Notes: generated from the letters alone by a model not told the origin. A DNA stretch of 64,000 nt from Clusia tigrina (GCA_920105625.2 OV050030.1:344641131-344705130), one strand, 5' to 3'. Counted from the stretch's first letter, positions 42,570 to 54,829 are shown. Made by a program: numbers and translations.

Positions 42570-45500
42570 TTAATCTATATCCATAATTCTAAAGTGACCC
42601 CACGCTTTCGTTTTATTTGTACCAGACGCTAAAAATCGTTTGTCGTCAAATGGATTCAAAGCGACCTTAATGATTTGATACAAGTCGGGGCAAATTACAT
42701 CATATACAAGGGAATCTATATGTATCAGTGTAGCAAATAGTACAATTGGATCCAAATTCATATAACCATCATGAAAATCGTATATGGTTGTTTTAGCTAG
42801 GTCGAGGATACACATACCAACATATACGGTCTTATTGAAGAAAACTTCTGTCTTGTTTAGCTCTATAGCAACAAGATTTTCATTGAATATGGTGGAAGCT
42901 TTAAATTCCGGCTTGGAAATAAGAACTTCCGCTCCATATCGACCCAACCATTTTGTTACCAGTTTGACAATACTATACTTTCGGATATTCTCTATTGTTT
43001 TACCAAAGATGGTATTTATCATGTGTTTCAAAAGATTTTTTTCAAATTAATTTTTGGCAAATTTTCGAAGATTCGTGTGTAAATCAATATATAATTTGAG
43101 CCAAAGAGATTGCTTAAATTGAAGAATTTTATGAATTTTAGTTAATCTAAGGCCATATTTTAAAACCTGCTTAAGACTGCGATAATGGATTAGGTACTTT
43201 GTTTTGTTAAACAAAGTACCCATTAATTTCCTCTATTTTGAGCCTCGAGGTATAGCATGCTCGGGGCATAAAGAGAGATCATTATGTTGATCGTGAAGAT
43301 TATTTGGATATTCTAGGTCTATTTCAAGGATATACCCTATATCTGAATCATGAGATATATCCTCAAATTTTAAATTTTCTAAATCTTCTACCCAATTAAA
43401 ATCACTATGGGGGAGATATTGAGACATTGCCCAACCATATTGATTATTTACATCGAAGTACATCAAGTATTTTGATGGTTGTGCAGCATCATAATTGGTC
43501 ATGTACTTGTTGTTTGCTTTAGTATACCGTTTACTACACTTTCTAAGACCCCCACGAATACCTCGCTCTACAAACATGAGCATATCAACATCTGTTAATA
43601 GTTCGAGAGTTATGTTAGTATGTTTAAGCATAGCATCCCATGTATAACCCGGTAAAGTGAAGTAGTGAGCGGGATCTAAACCGTATGTTTGATAGGAACT
43701 TGAACGAAATTGTTCAAAAACATCTGTTAGTAAAAGAATATCTTTAAGTACATGTTTGAATATATCCCCAAATTATTTATATTCAATTTAGTCCAAACAT
43801 TGCAGTCATGTGCATACTCTTCCCGACTGATAATAGTATTATTCAATTTAGTATAAAATTGAGAAACAAACAAACAAACAGAAAAAAGATGTTTCGAAAA
43901 ATTTTGAAGCATCTTCACAATAATCGTAAGGAAATACACCCTTACGAGTTAACAGACTTAACTGATCATCGGACAAATCTTGAAATTGGGATTTTAAAAT
44001 TGGAAATGAGGAAAGGGATGATGCTAAAGTATCCAAACTACTTCCCATAAATTTGAATGAATCAATGAAGCGGAATTTTATCAAAAATTCATCAAAATTG
44101 AAAATGAAATGTAGCGTTGTTTATTTATAGGAAGGAGTTCGATACGTCCTTTCGAATCTAAAGCCAAATTTTTAATTATGAAATGAGCGCCACTACAACT
44201 GAGGCAATGATAAATAATAGGAATCGTATGGGAATCCTTGAAATTTATGTTACAGTCCTCTTGCGCCGGTCCACGATAACTACCCGTTAAATGACAATGG
44301 TCACGCACTTTTTTATTCTGATCACTAAATGATTTTTTATATATATGACATGTAGTCGCCAATTAAAAATCACGATTTTGTTCAATGGATAATTTATCCA
44401 TTGGAAGGGGGCAAAGGAATACTGATTCAACATCTTCAGCGAATTGTTCATGCTCGCTTACAAATCATTGAATACAGTCTCCACCACGATAGCCTTTATA
44501 AAACGAAAGCGTGGTTTCGTACATACCCTGAACATAAAAGCCAACACTATATGGTATATGCTTCTGATATCAATTTCGTGAAGTTGTCTTCTCCAAAATA
44601 CATTCCAAATCGGCATATATCACAAATGGAGACATTATCTTATATTTATAATTTTTTAAGCTTACAAATTTTTCCTCATCTGTTGGTATTCTGATTTTAC
44701 AGTTGTTCACTTTTTCACAATCTTCAACATGCTGCTGCAGTCGTATTTGAGAGTGGAAGTAGCGGAGGCACCGGTCACAGAAATATTTGATTTTTGTGTT
44801 TGCAAACATCTGACTGGATAGAGCCTGCTTAAATTGTTTATCCACACAAAGTGGTATCTGATTGCTTTCTCATTGTCAGCATCACTAACCTCATTATCTT
44901 CCTTTTTCTCTTCATAATATTTATTCTGCACTATCAACAGACTTACATGCTGCTCCTTTTTATTCTTTGTTAAATATGTAGGGAGCACAAAAAGTTCCTT
45001 CCTTATTTTTTTAAGGATGTAGACGTTGACAGAGAGGTTATTTTGTTTCTCGAAGCGTAGGATTTGTTTAATTGTCATTGGAAATTGGATCCCCTTCAAA
45101 TTCAAAATATCTTTGTAATGAGGATAGGATGATACTCGATAAGAATGTTGTTCAACAGAATGGAGGGCTGATATTATCGCCCAGACAAAGCATGAATTAT
45201 CACTGTTTTTTACATTGATGCATGCTTTCTTCCTCTTAATTTCCTTAGGCAATGGTATGTACATTGAACCAAGCTGTGGAGTAAACATGTTTATGTTGAC
45301 AGTCAAGTTTAAGATGGCTGACAATGCCCAACCACTATCACGTTCCTGGAATTCTTCCAACTTTTTCATTACAACATCTCGAACATTTTCCTCAAACCAA
45401 ATTTTCAGATTAGTTTCTTGATAAACTGGAACATTTTTTGTATTCGTATATTTTTAATCCCAAACTTGTTTATCATCTTTTTTAATTACAAAGTCTCCGT

Positions 45501-46016
45501 AAAATATGCCATTTATCTTAAGGTAAGGTGTATTACTTAAAATTTTCTTTATCTGACGGTTGAAAACTTTACAGCAATCTTCCAAGATACTCTTAATATC
45601 CTTATGAGTAAGGTTTATAATGATGCACTTCGAATTCTATGAATAAAAAAAAAACATTTTTTAGTTAAGAACATTTATTAATAGTAATAAAATTAAACTC
45701 ACCGTCTACGAAAGGTTGACTCAACATCTTCCCATTTAACTCTACTAGAGGTCCAATTTTTTCTTCGTTTCGAAAGGTTGGCGTCAGAATGTAAATCTAG
45801 ATGCTTGCACCGAGCCCGATAACCTTTTACTACTCCTATAGCATCCATTAAATGATGTTTTGCGCCCACAGTTTCTGCTCTAGCAAGCTGCATTTTAAGA
45901 GCACACAAATCTTTAGTACAAGCTTTAACTCGTTCGTTTGCCATTAAATGGTTTTGTTCAGCATTTTCAAAGGTCAATTTGGCATTTTTAATAAAATTAT
46001 TTTTATTCTGCTCCAT
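42570..46016 (-). pseudogene. polB: Polinton protein-primed DNA polymerase B
   Basis: Read leftward. Exon 1 is 46016-45703 (MEQNKNNFIKNAKLTFENAE to WEDVESTFRR). After a 66-bp intron the protein continues with CIIINLTHKDIKSILEDCC, a Cys-containing SCFVWAIISALHSVE domain, a zinc finger (FCDRCLRYFHSQIRLQQHVEDC split as shown near 44780), VIYADLECILE (exonuclease-type Asp-Glu), a VRDHCHLTGSYRGPAQEDCN module, IDSFKFMGSSLDTL, LTRKGVFPYDY, YFDVNNQYGWAMSQYLP (polymerase motif A) and IFGKTIENIRK. Motif C is ATLIHIDSLVYDV, so the first Asp of the usual DTDS is gone. Several stops and shifts; dead. Confidence 0.9.
45637..45702 (-). other. Candidate 66-bp intron in Polinton polB
   Basis: The minus-strand donor is G|GTGAGTTT at 45702 and the acceptor is TTTTTTTTTTATTCATAG| at 45637. 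It joins WEDVESTFRR to the next polymerase segment. A one-base shift after the acceptor is still needed in this decayed copy. Confidence 0.65.
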
Positions 46017-46384
46017 TATTTTTTAGTTGTTGCTCAATTGAAAATTATATGAAAAATATTCCAACTATGGAAAACATTCTTACTTTTATACTAAAGCTAG
46101 TATATACTATATGCTTGAAAACTACACTTTATTATATATATTTCTATTTTCAGATAAGAATTAATTGTTGAAAACTACACTTCATTATATATTTCTATTT
46201 ACTGAAAAGATTGAATTGAAAAAAATAGTAGCTTCCCTTTCTAAATAAATAAAACATTTTTTTTTTGTTTTTTATTTTAAATTTTATTTTGAAAAAGAAA
46301 TTTTAAACATAAATGTCCACAGCAGAAAGTATTGAATTTTTATTTTTGTTTATAATTATATTCAATAGGTGCTTTTAAATAATT

Positions 46385-47437
46385 AACTATTTCAAGTGGT
46401 GGTGGTAAATCGCTACCCAATGTGTTCCATGACCGCTTGAGTCATCTATATTAACAATACCACATTCTTGAGGTAATGGTTTTTTAGGTAAACAATCACG
46501 CATAAAAACACCTCTAAAATGATTGAATATGGTAAACATATTTATTCAAATTTATATCTGTTAGTGGTCGTTTGGGTAGGTTCTTTCAAAGTTTTTTGAA
46601 TGTTGATTGTAATAAAGTCCAAATCCCTTCTTATATGGTTTAAGATGCAAACCTTTACCCATAGCAATTGACTCCATGTATCTATTGTGTCACGTAACCT
46701 CTACTAGTTGTTCCTTTCCAATTTTTATATTATTTATAGCTTTAGCAATAGCTGATCCACCAGTAGCTAAACCACCAAGTGCAGACAACGCTGTTAAAAT
46801 TGGAATTAATGGAAGAAATCCGCCAATTTTTGGTACTGGAATAACTCTCGTTATAGCAATATTAGATATTTTTTTTGTTTCTAAAACTTGAACGTACAGC
46901 TTTTTGGGCAATTTTAGTAGCAGCATTTATATTACCAGGTTTTTCTTTTTTTAAGATTTTCAGGGTGTTTTTGATAGTAGTTGAAAATCATTTTTTATTA
47001 TATCTTTTGTCTTTCTCTTTCTTTTTTTTTCTTTAATTTCCTTATTTTACCAATGTTATTTTTCATTCCTATTCCAAATTTAACTTTTGCCTTCATTGCG
47101 TTTGTTACAAACCAAGCGTCTGCACGTTCTCTTAAATTACTATCTTTTAATTTTACTCGTCCCCAAGCTTTTTAGCTAATATTTGGTCAGCGTAATGTCT
47201 TTTATTTATATCTTTTGATTGTGAATATGCAATATCATGCTCTTTGCAAGCCACATCCAATGGATTTATTACTTTATCTCCTCTTGCTACACGTTCTTTT
47301 AGTTTTGTTCCTGGTCCACAAAGTTGATATCCAGGTAAATGTAGTTCAAAAGGGAATGCGTTTATTAAGTTGTTTACGAGTCCCCTGCCAATCTTAATCT
47401 GATTATGTGTATGTCTTTTGTTATAGTTTATAACCAT
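46385..47437 (-). pseudogene. Polinton PLA2-like/adenain-like protease gene
   Basis: ATG at 47437 (MVINYNKRHTHNQIKIGRGL). Phospholipase A2-like region: LPGYQLCGPGTKLKERVARG (Gly-rich calcium loop) and CKEHDIAYS (catalytic His-Asp), as in parvovirus-type capsid PLA2 domains. A Lys-rich middle follows (ADAWFVTNAMKAKVKFGIGM), then a hydrophobic Gly/Ala segment (GGFLPLIPILTALSALGGLA) and KGLHLKPY- and PLTDINLNKYV-like pieces. The end is a protease His region: ECGIVNIDDSSGHGTHWVA, after which about 42 bp (with the Asp region) are lost and DLPPPLEIVNYL resumes. Probably a penetration/maturation protein. Frame breaks near 47160, 46930 and 46680. Confidence 0.82.
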
Positions 47438-47551
47438 TTTTTTTTGTTATATGAAATAGTCAAGGCCCATTCGTGTTAGCATTACAAATCGAAATGAGAT
47501 ACTTTCTAAATATAATATAGAATTTATATTGAAAACATATTAGTTATCAAT

Positions 47552-48209
47552 ATGCGATTTAAGAAGCAACATAAGCACATTTTAGTAAGAAATGCTATAT
47601 GCAAGGGAAAAAACAAAAAATAATTCATAGTTCACTTTTACCAAATTCAATACGTGCACTTATTATAGGACCAGCAGACTGTGGTAAGACTTATGTTATG
47701 CTTAGTCTAATAGAAAGTCCTAACGGTCTTAATTTCAAAAATATTTACATATATTCAAAATTTTTGTATCAACCAAAATATTGCTACCTAAAGAAATTGA
47801 TTGATCCAATAAAGGGAATAAACCTTTTTACATTTTCGGAAAATGAAAAAGTTATAAGTCCAGTTAAAGCTGAACCACACTCTATAATAATATTCGATTA
47901 TGTAATTTGTGATAAACAAAACACAATAAGAGATTATTTTTTATGGGAACGCACAATTTGATTGATTGTTTTTATTTATGTCAAACTTATACCAAAATTC
48001 CAACATATTTAAAACGAGATAATGCAAATATGATTATTGTATTTAAACAAGATGAAATGAATGTTAAGCATATATATAATGATCATATTATCGGTGATAT
48101 GTCATTTAATCAATTTATGAAGATTTGTAGTGAATGTTGGAGAGATAAGTATGGGTTTGTTGTTGTAAGTAAGGATGATTTTATAAATAAAGACCGATAT
48201 AGAAAATGA
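47552..48209 (+). pseudogene. Polinton packaging ATPase (A32/FtsK-HerA type)
   Basis: ATG 47552 (MRFKKQHKHILVRNAI), early shift, then open from 47599. Walker A is IIGPADCGKTYVM. Walker B reads HSIIIFDYVICDKQ, where the second acidic residue is Tyr. A shift at 47940 leads to CFYLCQTYTKIPTYLKRDN, a conserved arginine/sensor region, and DMSFNQFMKICSECW. The ATPase would pump element DNA into capsids. Divergent from PLA2, sharing a 115-bp AT-rich intergenic region that probably contains both promoters. Confidence 0.88.
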
Positions 48210-48378
48210 TTTGATAATTTCTTTCAATTATGAGAGACCTGATGTAAAGCAGATCAATAGCAGTTCGATAGCAGATTGATAACATATATAAAGCAGATAA
48301 ATATCAGACTGATAGCAGATTGAAAGCAGATACTAAATAGGGAACATGGGGTGGTAGAGATCGGATAAAGGAAGCACC

Positions 48379-49838
48379 ATGAATAAAAATAATAAACTAC
48401 TAAAATATATAGTAAAGACAAGAGCAGTATTAAAAGAACAACTAAAAAATTTCAAATCAAATGCAATAGAGAGGGTAAATATGTTGGAAAATACATTTCA
48501 ACCTATAACAAAACCTCTGAATGAAATAATTGGAAACTTGAAAAAGAATGAAAATATTTGAAGAACTGTCTTTGATGAAAACTATGATAATGAGGATGCT
48601 AATGATGAAGATGATAATGATGATAATGATGATAATGATGATAACAAAAACGATGATTATAACATGGCTTCTTTGATAAATGATAATGATTCATTAGCCA
48701 ATAGTCAGAAATTACAAAAAAATAATTTTGATCAAAACAAACTCAAAAGAATGAAACAAAATAATTTATTTGAAAACAAACTAAAAAAATTAAAATATAA
48801 TTATTTTTAACCAAATAGAAGAAAATTAAATGTGAATAGACAATTAAAAGAGAAAAGATATAACAAAATTACGGAACATAAACAAGTAAAAAGTGCAAAT
48901 GATGCTGATAAAGAGAATGTAGTTCATAGAAGACCCTTTAATTACATCACAAGCATCATTTCCAACAAAAAAAGCTAGCACATCAACAGACGATAGATAT
49001 GAAAACAATCTAAAAAAAATACAAACACATGAAAGGGAAATCTTATGAAAGAAATATAGATAGTAAACAAGTAAAAAGAAAAAGTGATGATGAGAATGTA
49101 CTCGTATTGCATAATACTATGCATCCATTAATAACATCACAATCAACAACTGCAACACAAACAAAAGTGAAACGAAAGCGAAAAATTAAAACAAAATTAA
49201 ATGATTTTAATTATTATGACAAGAAACGGAAAAAATAAAATCATTGGTTTTCGAAACTAAAAAGTAATGGACAATTAAATAATGATAGAAAACGAATTAA
49301 ATTGAATGATAGCAGTATCACTAATTCAAATAAATTACTAAAAAATTTAGATTCACTCACATAATAATCACAAAACCGAAATAATTTCTATTATCGAAGA
49401 ACTGAAAGAAACTAATATAATTCTATAAATCTAAATTGAAAACAAGACGGTGCTGTGCTCGTAAATCACAAAATGAGTTTCATAAATAAATTTGGAGAAA
49501 GTTCAGTTAATCAAGGATTTAACGATTCAAAATTAAAAACAATTATAACTAAAACACTTGGTATTAGCATAGATAATCAACATTTAAATGTTAAAAAAAA
49601 GAATTACTGAGTGAACCTAGTGATGTTAATGATGCAGTTACTAAAGCATATCTTGTTAAAAAGAATTGGCTTCTAAGAACAAAGCAATTAATGACCGATT
49701 ATTTAGTGCAAATAAAGAATTTGTAAATAATATTGAAGAAAGACTTAGTCAAATTGGAAACTACTTTTATAAATATCTTGATAAAGACAATGAAGATGTT
49801 AAGCGAATCAAACTTCAGCAGCCAGTTATTAAATTTTG
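48379..49838 (+). pseudogene. Polinton acidic/Lys-rich gene downstream of ATPase
   Basis: ATG 48379 (MNKNNKLLKYIVKTRAVLKE). It has a predicted coiled segment with NAIERVNMLENTFQPITKPL, then a stop (after KKNENI), an Asp/Asn repeat encoded by GATGATAAT units (48590-48660), Asn/Lys repeats, and further frames up to NIEERLSQIGNYFYKYLDKD (49727-49800). Related genes sit at this place in other Polintons; function unknown. Many stops. Low complexity makes exact limits uncertain. Confidence 0.55.
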
Positions 49839-49910
49839 AAATACGAGGTAAAGGTTTTATTTTCTCAAAGTATATAAAATAAGACATACATACATTCACT
49901 AACAGATAAT

Positions 49911-50863
49911 ATGAAAACATCATCGAACATGGACAATATGGAAATGAAAAAAAGAGAAATAGTCAATGAACTACACAAACAAGCACGAAAAAATTTTAAA
50001 AGAAGACGAGTTATCATGAAAGGAATTGATGACTTATGGCAAGCAGATTTAGTTGAAATGGGCAATTATGAAGCTAATAATAAGAAATTTCACTATCTTT
50101 TAACAGTAATAGATACCTTTTCGAAAAAAGCCTGGGGTGTAGCATTGAAAAATAAAACTGCTCTAAACGTAACAAAGGCAATGAAAAGCATTTTTAATAA
50201 CAATCATCGAATACCAAAAAATTTGCATACAGATGATGGAAAAGAATTTTTCAATAATCAATTTCACCATCTGATGCAAAGAAATCACATTAATCACTTT
50301 TCAACATATAGTGTTCTAACGGCATCTATAGTAGAACGATTTAATAGAACATTAAAGGGAATGATGTGGAAAGAGTTTAGTTATCAAGGAAAATTTCAAT
50401 GGATTGATAAATATCAAGAAATTATTGATAAATATAATAATACATTTCATGGGACTATAAAAATGGCACCTAATGAAGTGAATTCTTCAAATGAAAAATT
50501 TCTATTGGATACAGTCTATAACAATTTAAAAGTTTTTAATAAACCCAAATTTAAAGTTGGTGAATATATTCAATTTAGTAAATAGAAGCATGTATTCGAA
50601 AAAGGTTACACACCAAACTGGACAACGGAAATCTTTAGAATTAAAACTATACAAAATAGTAACCCTACTACATATATTTTATAAGACTATCAAGGTCATG
50701 AAATTAAAGGAGGGTTTTATAGATTCGAGTTAATGAAAACCGAATTTCCTCAAACATATTTAGTTGAAAGAGTTCTAAAGAGGAGAAGGAAATGGCTTAT
50801 GTCAAGTGGTTAGGATTTTCAGCAGAACACAATTCTGGGATTGATCTTAACAATTCATCTGTA
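49911..50863 (+). pseudogene. Polinton integrase (RVE) with C-terminal chromodomain
   Basis: ATG 49911 (MKTSSNMDNMEMKKREIVNE). The core shows the D,D-35-E-type residues: DLWQADLVEM (Asp), LHTDDGKEFFNN (Asp) and ASIVERFNRTLKG (Glu). A TAG at 50583-50585 follows YIQFSK. The frame continues with FEKGYTPNWTTEIFRIKTIQ, another stop, and GGFYRFELMKTEFPQTYLVE. A final shift joins YLVERVLKRR to AYVKWLGFSAEHNS, a chromodomain-like end. It would insert element DNA with a 6-bp duplication, matching the flanking AAGTGT. Confidence 0.92.
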
Positions 50864-50915
50864 TAAAACCATTTATCAATGCCTTCATCACTTTATTTAC
50901 TTACTAGTCGTTAAG

Positions 50916-51602
50916 ATGTCGATAACATTAACACTAACCGGACATTCTTCATTACTTGTAGCAAATCATTTTCCACCGATTCAACTTAATTCAAATTATG
51001 TTTGCGGGTTAAAAAGCTTAGACACATATCATTCAATTCCGAATGTTGATGTAGAAAACAATCTATTTCATATTGGTGATAATGAAACAGAGATTCCTAT
51101 TCGATCATATGAATTATCTGATATAGCTGATGTAGTTAGTGAACAATATATACAACTGAATCAAAAGGGAATTCTTGATATACAAGCAAATCATAATACC
51201 TTAAAAACGGAAATAAAAAGCTCTATAGATCCAATTTATTTCGATAGAGATAATTCAATAACTTCAATTTTGGGGTTTAGTAAGAGAGTATTGCAGCCAG
51301 GTATTCTACATTATTCAGATAAAACAATAGATATAACAAAAATAAACACAATAGTTGTTGATTGTAATATTGTGACTGGATCATATATAAATAGTGTATC
51401 AGTACATACTTTACATCAGTTTTCCCTAGTCGTTAGTCCAGATTACAAAAACACTGAAACGCCAGCTAATGTAATATATTTACCTGTAAATACCAATGAA
51501 ACAAATCTTATTGTTTTGAAAGTTGTTGATCAAGACGGTAATTTAATAAATTTTCGCGAAGAAAAAATAACAATAAGATTACATTTAAAACCTTTAAAAT
51601 AA
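50916..51602 (+). CDS. Polinton penton/minor capsid protein
   Basis: I chose ATG 50916 (MSITLTLTGHSSLLVANHFP) because upstream codons (50841 onward) have a non-coding look and TATA-like DNA precedes. 228 residues, fully open. The opening Gly-His-Ser and YVCGLKSLDTYHSIPNVDVE, then GILDIQANHNTLKTEI, GFSKRVLQPG and HQFSLVVSPDYK are typical of the Polinton minor capsid protein, which adopts a single jelly roll and forms pentons. The stop (51600-51602) overlaps the next ATG (51602), suggesting coupled genes. The only long structural gene left intact here. Confidence 0.85.
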   Translation: MSITLTLTGHSSLLVANHFPPIQLNSNYVCGLKSLDTYHSIPNVDVENNLFHIGDNETEIPIRSYELSDIADVVSEQYIQLNQKGILDIQANHNTLKTEIKSSIDPIYFDRDNSITSILGFSKRVLQPGILHYSDKTIDITKINTIVVDCNIVTGSYINSVSVHTLHQFSLVVSPDYKNTETPANVIYLPVNTNETNLIVLKVVDQDGNLINFREEKITIRLHLKPLK

Positions 51603-51829
51603 TGATTATCTTCAATAAAAATCAGTTACTCAATGATTTATCATTCATTTCACTAGCAGCAACAGAAGACAACGGTAAAGAGGAAGAAGAAGAAGAAGAA
51701 GAAGATATATCATTTTGCAAAAATCAATATCACCCGAAATCTAAATATAAACAACAAGAAAAAACTTATAATCTCACTGAAGCTAATCGGAAGTTTCTAC
51801 AAAATTTAGGATTTCAATTAAAATTATAA
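51602..51829 (+). CDS. Polinton small ORF between capsid genes
   Basis: 75 codons from ATG 51602, overlapping the penton stop by one base. A Glu run (EEEEEEEE) sits in the middle, and the end KTYNLTEANRKFLQNLGFQL is conserved-looking. Small proteins of this kind occur between capsid genes in other Polintons; I do not know the role. Confidence 0.65.
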   Translation: MIIFNKNQLLNDLSFISLAATEDNGKEEEEEEEEDISFCKNQYHPKSKYKQQEKTYNLTEANRKFLQNLGFQLKL

Positions 51830-51840
51830 TAAAAAAAAAA

Positions 51841-52960
51841 ATGAGTAATATAATCAATGTACTACAGAAACCATTGTCATATTTACAGTCATTTCAAAAT
51901 AATGATGAAATTCGTATAGCAATTCAAAATCAAGATTTATATGTTTTACCAAGCGAAAGCTTTTTATACATTGAGGGATTTGTAACGAAAGCAGCAGATA
52001 ATACAATCTCTAATACTGTAAAACTTTTCAATAATTGTATGGCATATTTATTTGATGAAATTCGATATGAAATTAATGGTATAGAAATTGATCATGACAT
52101 TTGGGTATTGCTACAGAATTAAAAAACTTTGTATCTTTGAATAAAGATGAAAGTAGTGCACTAAGAAATGCAGGATGGGCGCCAATCTCTGACAATCTTT
52201 CACTTATTAGCGGTTATTTCAATTTTTGTGTGCCATTAAAATTACGGCTTGGATTTGCCGAAGATTTTAATAAAATAATAATGAATTCAAAACATGAACT
52301 GATTTTGTTACGTTCTATGAATGATAGCAATGTCTTAACATCTATCACTGCAAATGAAAAACTAAAATTAACAACAACAAGTATTACATGGAAAATACAA
52401 CATGTTCAACTTGCTGATGAATATAAATTGGAAATGTTAAAAGCAATTAAGAGTCAACGACCATTAAGGAGATGGGATACATATTATAATCCATCATTAC
52501 CTAACAATATTACAAATATGTTATGGAATGTTAAACTAGCTACTGAAAATGAAAGACCCCGTTTAGCGTTTCGGAATAATAATAAGTTCATGCATTGTGA
52601 TTTGTCAGATATAAAAGTATATCTGAACTCTGACATATATCCTTATGATGATCTAAATCTTAAATTTAATCGAAATCGTTTTCTTTATTATATGATATGT
52701 ACTTGAAGTTTCCACAAAGTTATTATTCACGCGATTTACAGCCTCTATTAACACGAGAAGAATTTTTATCAAATGCGCCAATAATTGTTTTAGATGTAAC
52801 TCATCAAAATGAATCTACCAAAAATGGACCAATCGATATTCGGATTGAATTCAAAACATTAACAAACATATCAAATAATACATCTGCATATTGTTTAATT
52901 ATACATGATAAAATGTTTAAATATATTCCCCTTACAAACGAAGCTAGAAAAATATTGTAA
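51841..52960 (+). pseudogene. Polinton major capsid protein (double jelly roll)
   Basis: ATG 51841 (MSNIINVLQKPLSYLQSFQN), only 11 bp after the previous stop. Three overlapping frames (51841-52122, 52101-52706, 52697-52960) together give one protein. Segments: LYIEGFVTKAADNTISNTVK, YLFDEIRYEINGIEID, GYFNFCVPLKLRLGFAEDFN, ITWKIQHVQLADEYKL, LKAYLNSD-like IKVYLNSDIYPYDDLNLKFN, and C-terminal IDIRIEFKTLTNISNNTSAY. These match the Polinton major capsid pattern. Two shifts (about 52110 and 52700) and a small gap inactivate it. About 370 residues when joined. Confidence 0.88.
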
Positions 52961-53104
52961 AATAAAAAGAATATAAAAAGAAAAATTACCTACCTTAAAT
53001 GATTTCTTATTCATTTTTTTTGGTTATATAGATAATCATCGCTAGTATTTTCCTTCATTATATCTTTAAACACAGTCGCAGTCACATACAACAAATACAC
53101 AGGA

Positions 53105-53595
53105 GAAAATTAAATTAACATTATTTTTATTTGTATTTTTAAAAGTGGTAATTGGAAATCCAATATCACTATCTATTAGTAATACTCCTCTGATAGAATC
53201 AAGTTCAAAAAGTGTAACATTTAATCTTACACTTCCTAATAATGATATTCTAAAAATTTATATTTCATTTAAACTGATGGTAAAAAAGTAAACTACTAAA
53301 TAATTTAGATTATGATTATCAATTAGATCAAATCGATAAAAATGATACATTTTCAACAACAACAACAACAACTTCGCCTATTTTTCAAATAACAACAGAA
53401 GGAACTCCATCAAAATATTTTACAGTGGATGAAGCTATAGAAGCGTTTCGAAAGCACTTAATTAAAAAAGAAACAAGTATAGGAAGCAAACTGGAAGCAA
53501 AGGAATCATTTTATCGTCATTTTAAACTTGAATATGATAATATTGATATACCTATTCGTTGTAATACGATGTTATATATGAGAAAAAGCAACTAA
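53105..53595 (+). pseudogene. Polinton secreted-type paralogue 1
   Basis: The frame KIKLTLFLFVFLKVVIGNP looks like a signal peptide, followed by VTFNLTLPNNDILKIYISFK and a stop. After a shift come a Thr run (TTTTTTSPIF) and FTVDEAIEAFRKHLIKKETS, then SKLEAKESFYRHFKLEYDN to a stop near 53595. The start codon is lost. Its layout matches paralogue 2 downstream. No known domain recognised. Confidence 0.55.
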
Positions 53596-53777
53596 AAATA
53601 AGTTGTTTTGAAAATCTTGAATTTGAAGTTGATTTGAAAAGGTACTCACTCCAGATTTGAGTCATAAATTACAACATATTAATATAAATGATGTAAATAA
53701 CTATACTCAAACATATAAAAGGATATCATACAAGGAAACAGTAATAGTTTTCATAATTATCTCAAAGGAAAAGCAAG

Positions 53778-54674
53778 ATGAAGACCTATATTAATAATAT
53801 TTATATTTTTAATTGTTAATAGTGGTAAAAGTTATAATATTAACAATATAGATCCTAAAAGTAAAAACATAAATTTTAATATAAAACTTCCCAATAATTC
53901 AATAGATATTAGAATACATTTATCAATTTTATTAGAAAATGATACAACATTAAGAAATAATATTAAGTTACCATCAGATAATTCTGAAGCCAACTACAGC
54001 ATAAACGATGCAATTGAAGCTTTTAGAAGGGATTTAATTGAAAAAGATATGAATGTTGGAGGTATTATTGAGAGTTCTAAAATATTTTTCAATTTAAAAT
54101 ATGATGAAAATTGCAAAATAAGAAACAGGTGTACCTATTATAGTTACTATCATTATAAAACTCTCAACATTTATTGTTTTGTGTATAATAGAGAGAATGA
54201 TAGAGATATAATAAACTTGACTGAAAGAGAAAGAAAACATGAAACAAGCCCCTTGTTTGATCGAGCAACAAATAATATAAATACCAGAACAATCAATATC
54301 AAAGATTATTCGCAAACTTTACATATGAGGGTACAGCAAACACATATCAGCAAAATATGAAAAAGGAGATAATAACCTTCTTAAAAAAATTTGCTCATGC
54401 TATTTCGGATGATCATAAACACAAGCCCATCAATATTCAATCAGATTTGGAGTACATAGACAGTATAAAAATATATGGTCAACATTATGAGAACTGTGAA
54501 TGGATAAAAGAAGATGGTACAGAACACAATAGTGGACCCGAAACTTGCAAGTGTTATGATAGTCGATTTATGAGAAAAATTTGAGAAGAAGAAGCAAAAG
54601 AACTAATGCAAATTTATTATAATATTTTCAATGTAACTAAATGTAAAAATTGTAATTTCAAATGTGAGAAATAA
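53778..54674 (+). pseudogene. Polinton secreted-type paralogue 2
   Basis: ATG 53778, early shift, then RPILIIFIFLIVNSGKSYN (signal-peptide-like), INFNIKLPNNSIDIRIHLSI, YSINDAIEAFRRDLIEKDMN, and SSKIFFNLKYDENCKIRN. A frame change near 54350 leads to a Cys-rich end (ENCEWIKEDGTEHNSGPETC and CKNCNFKC near 54640). It aligns in order with paralogue 1: signal, beta-like LPNN segment, DEAIEAF helix, FKLEY. A tandem duplication of a secreted or membrane-targeted Polinton gene is the simplest reading. Confidence 0.55.
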
Positions 54675-54829
54675 AAAAAAAAAAATGAAGACAAAAATGT
54701 ACTAGATGATGATGCATAATTATTTTATTGTGGATTGGAGGTTATTGTATTTTTTTTCTTGTTTCACAGATGAAAGAACAAACAATTTTATAAAGGATTG
54801 AAGGCTATTGCTTATTTCTTTTTTTCATT

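Noticed and set aside
43808..44050. Plus-strand open frames within polB and other Polinton minus-strand genes
   Set aside because: Antisense to recognisable polymerase segments.
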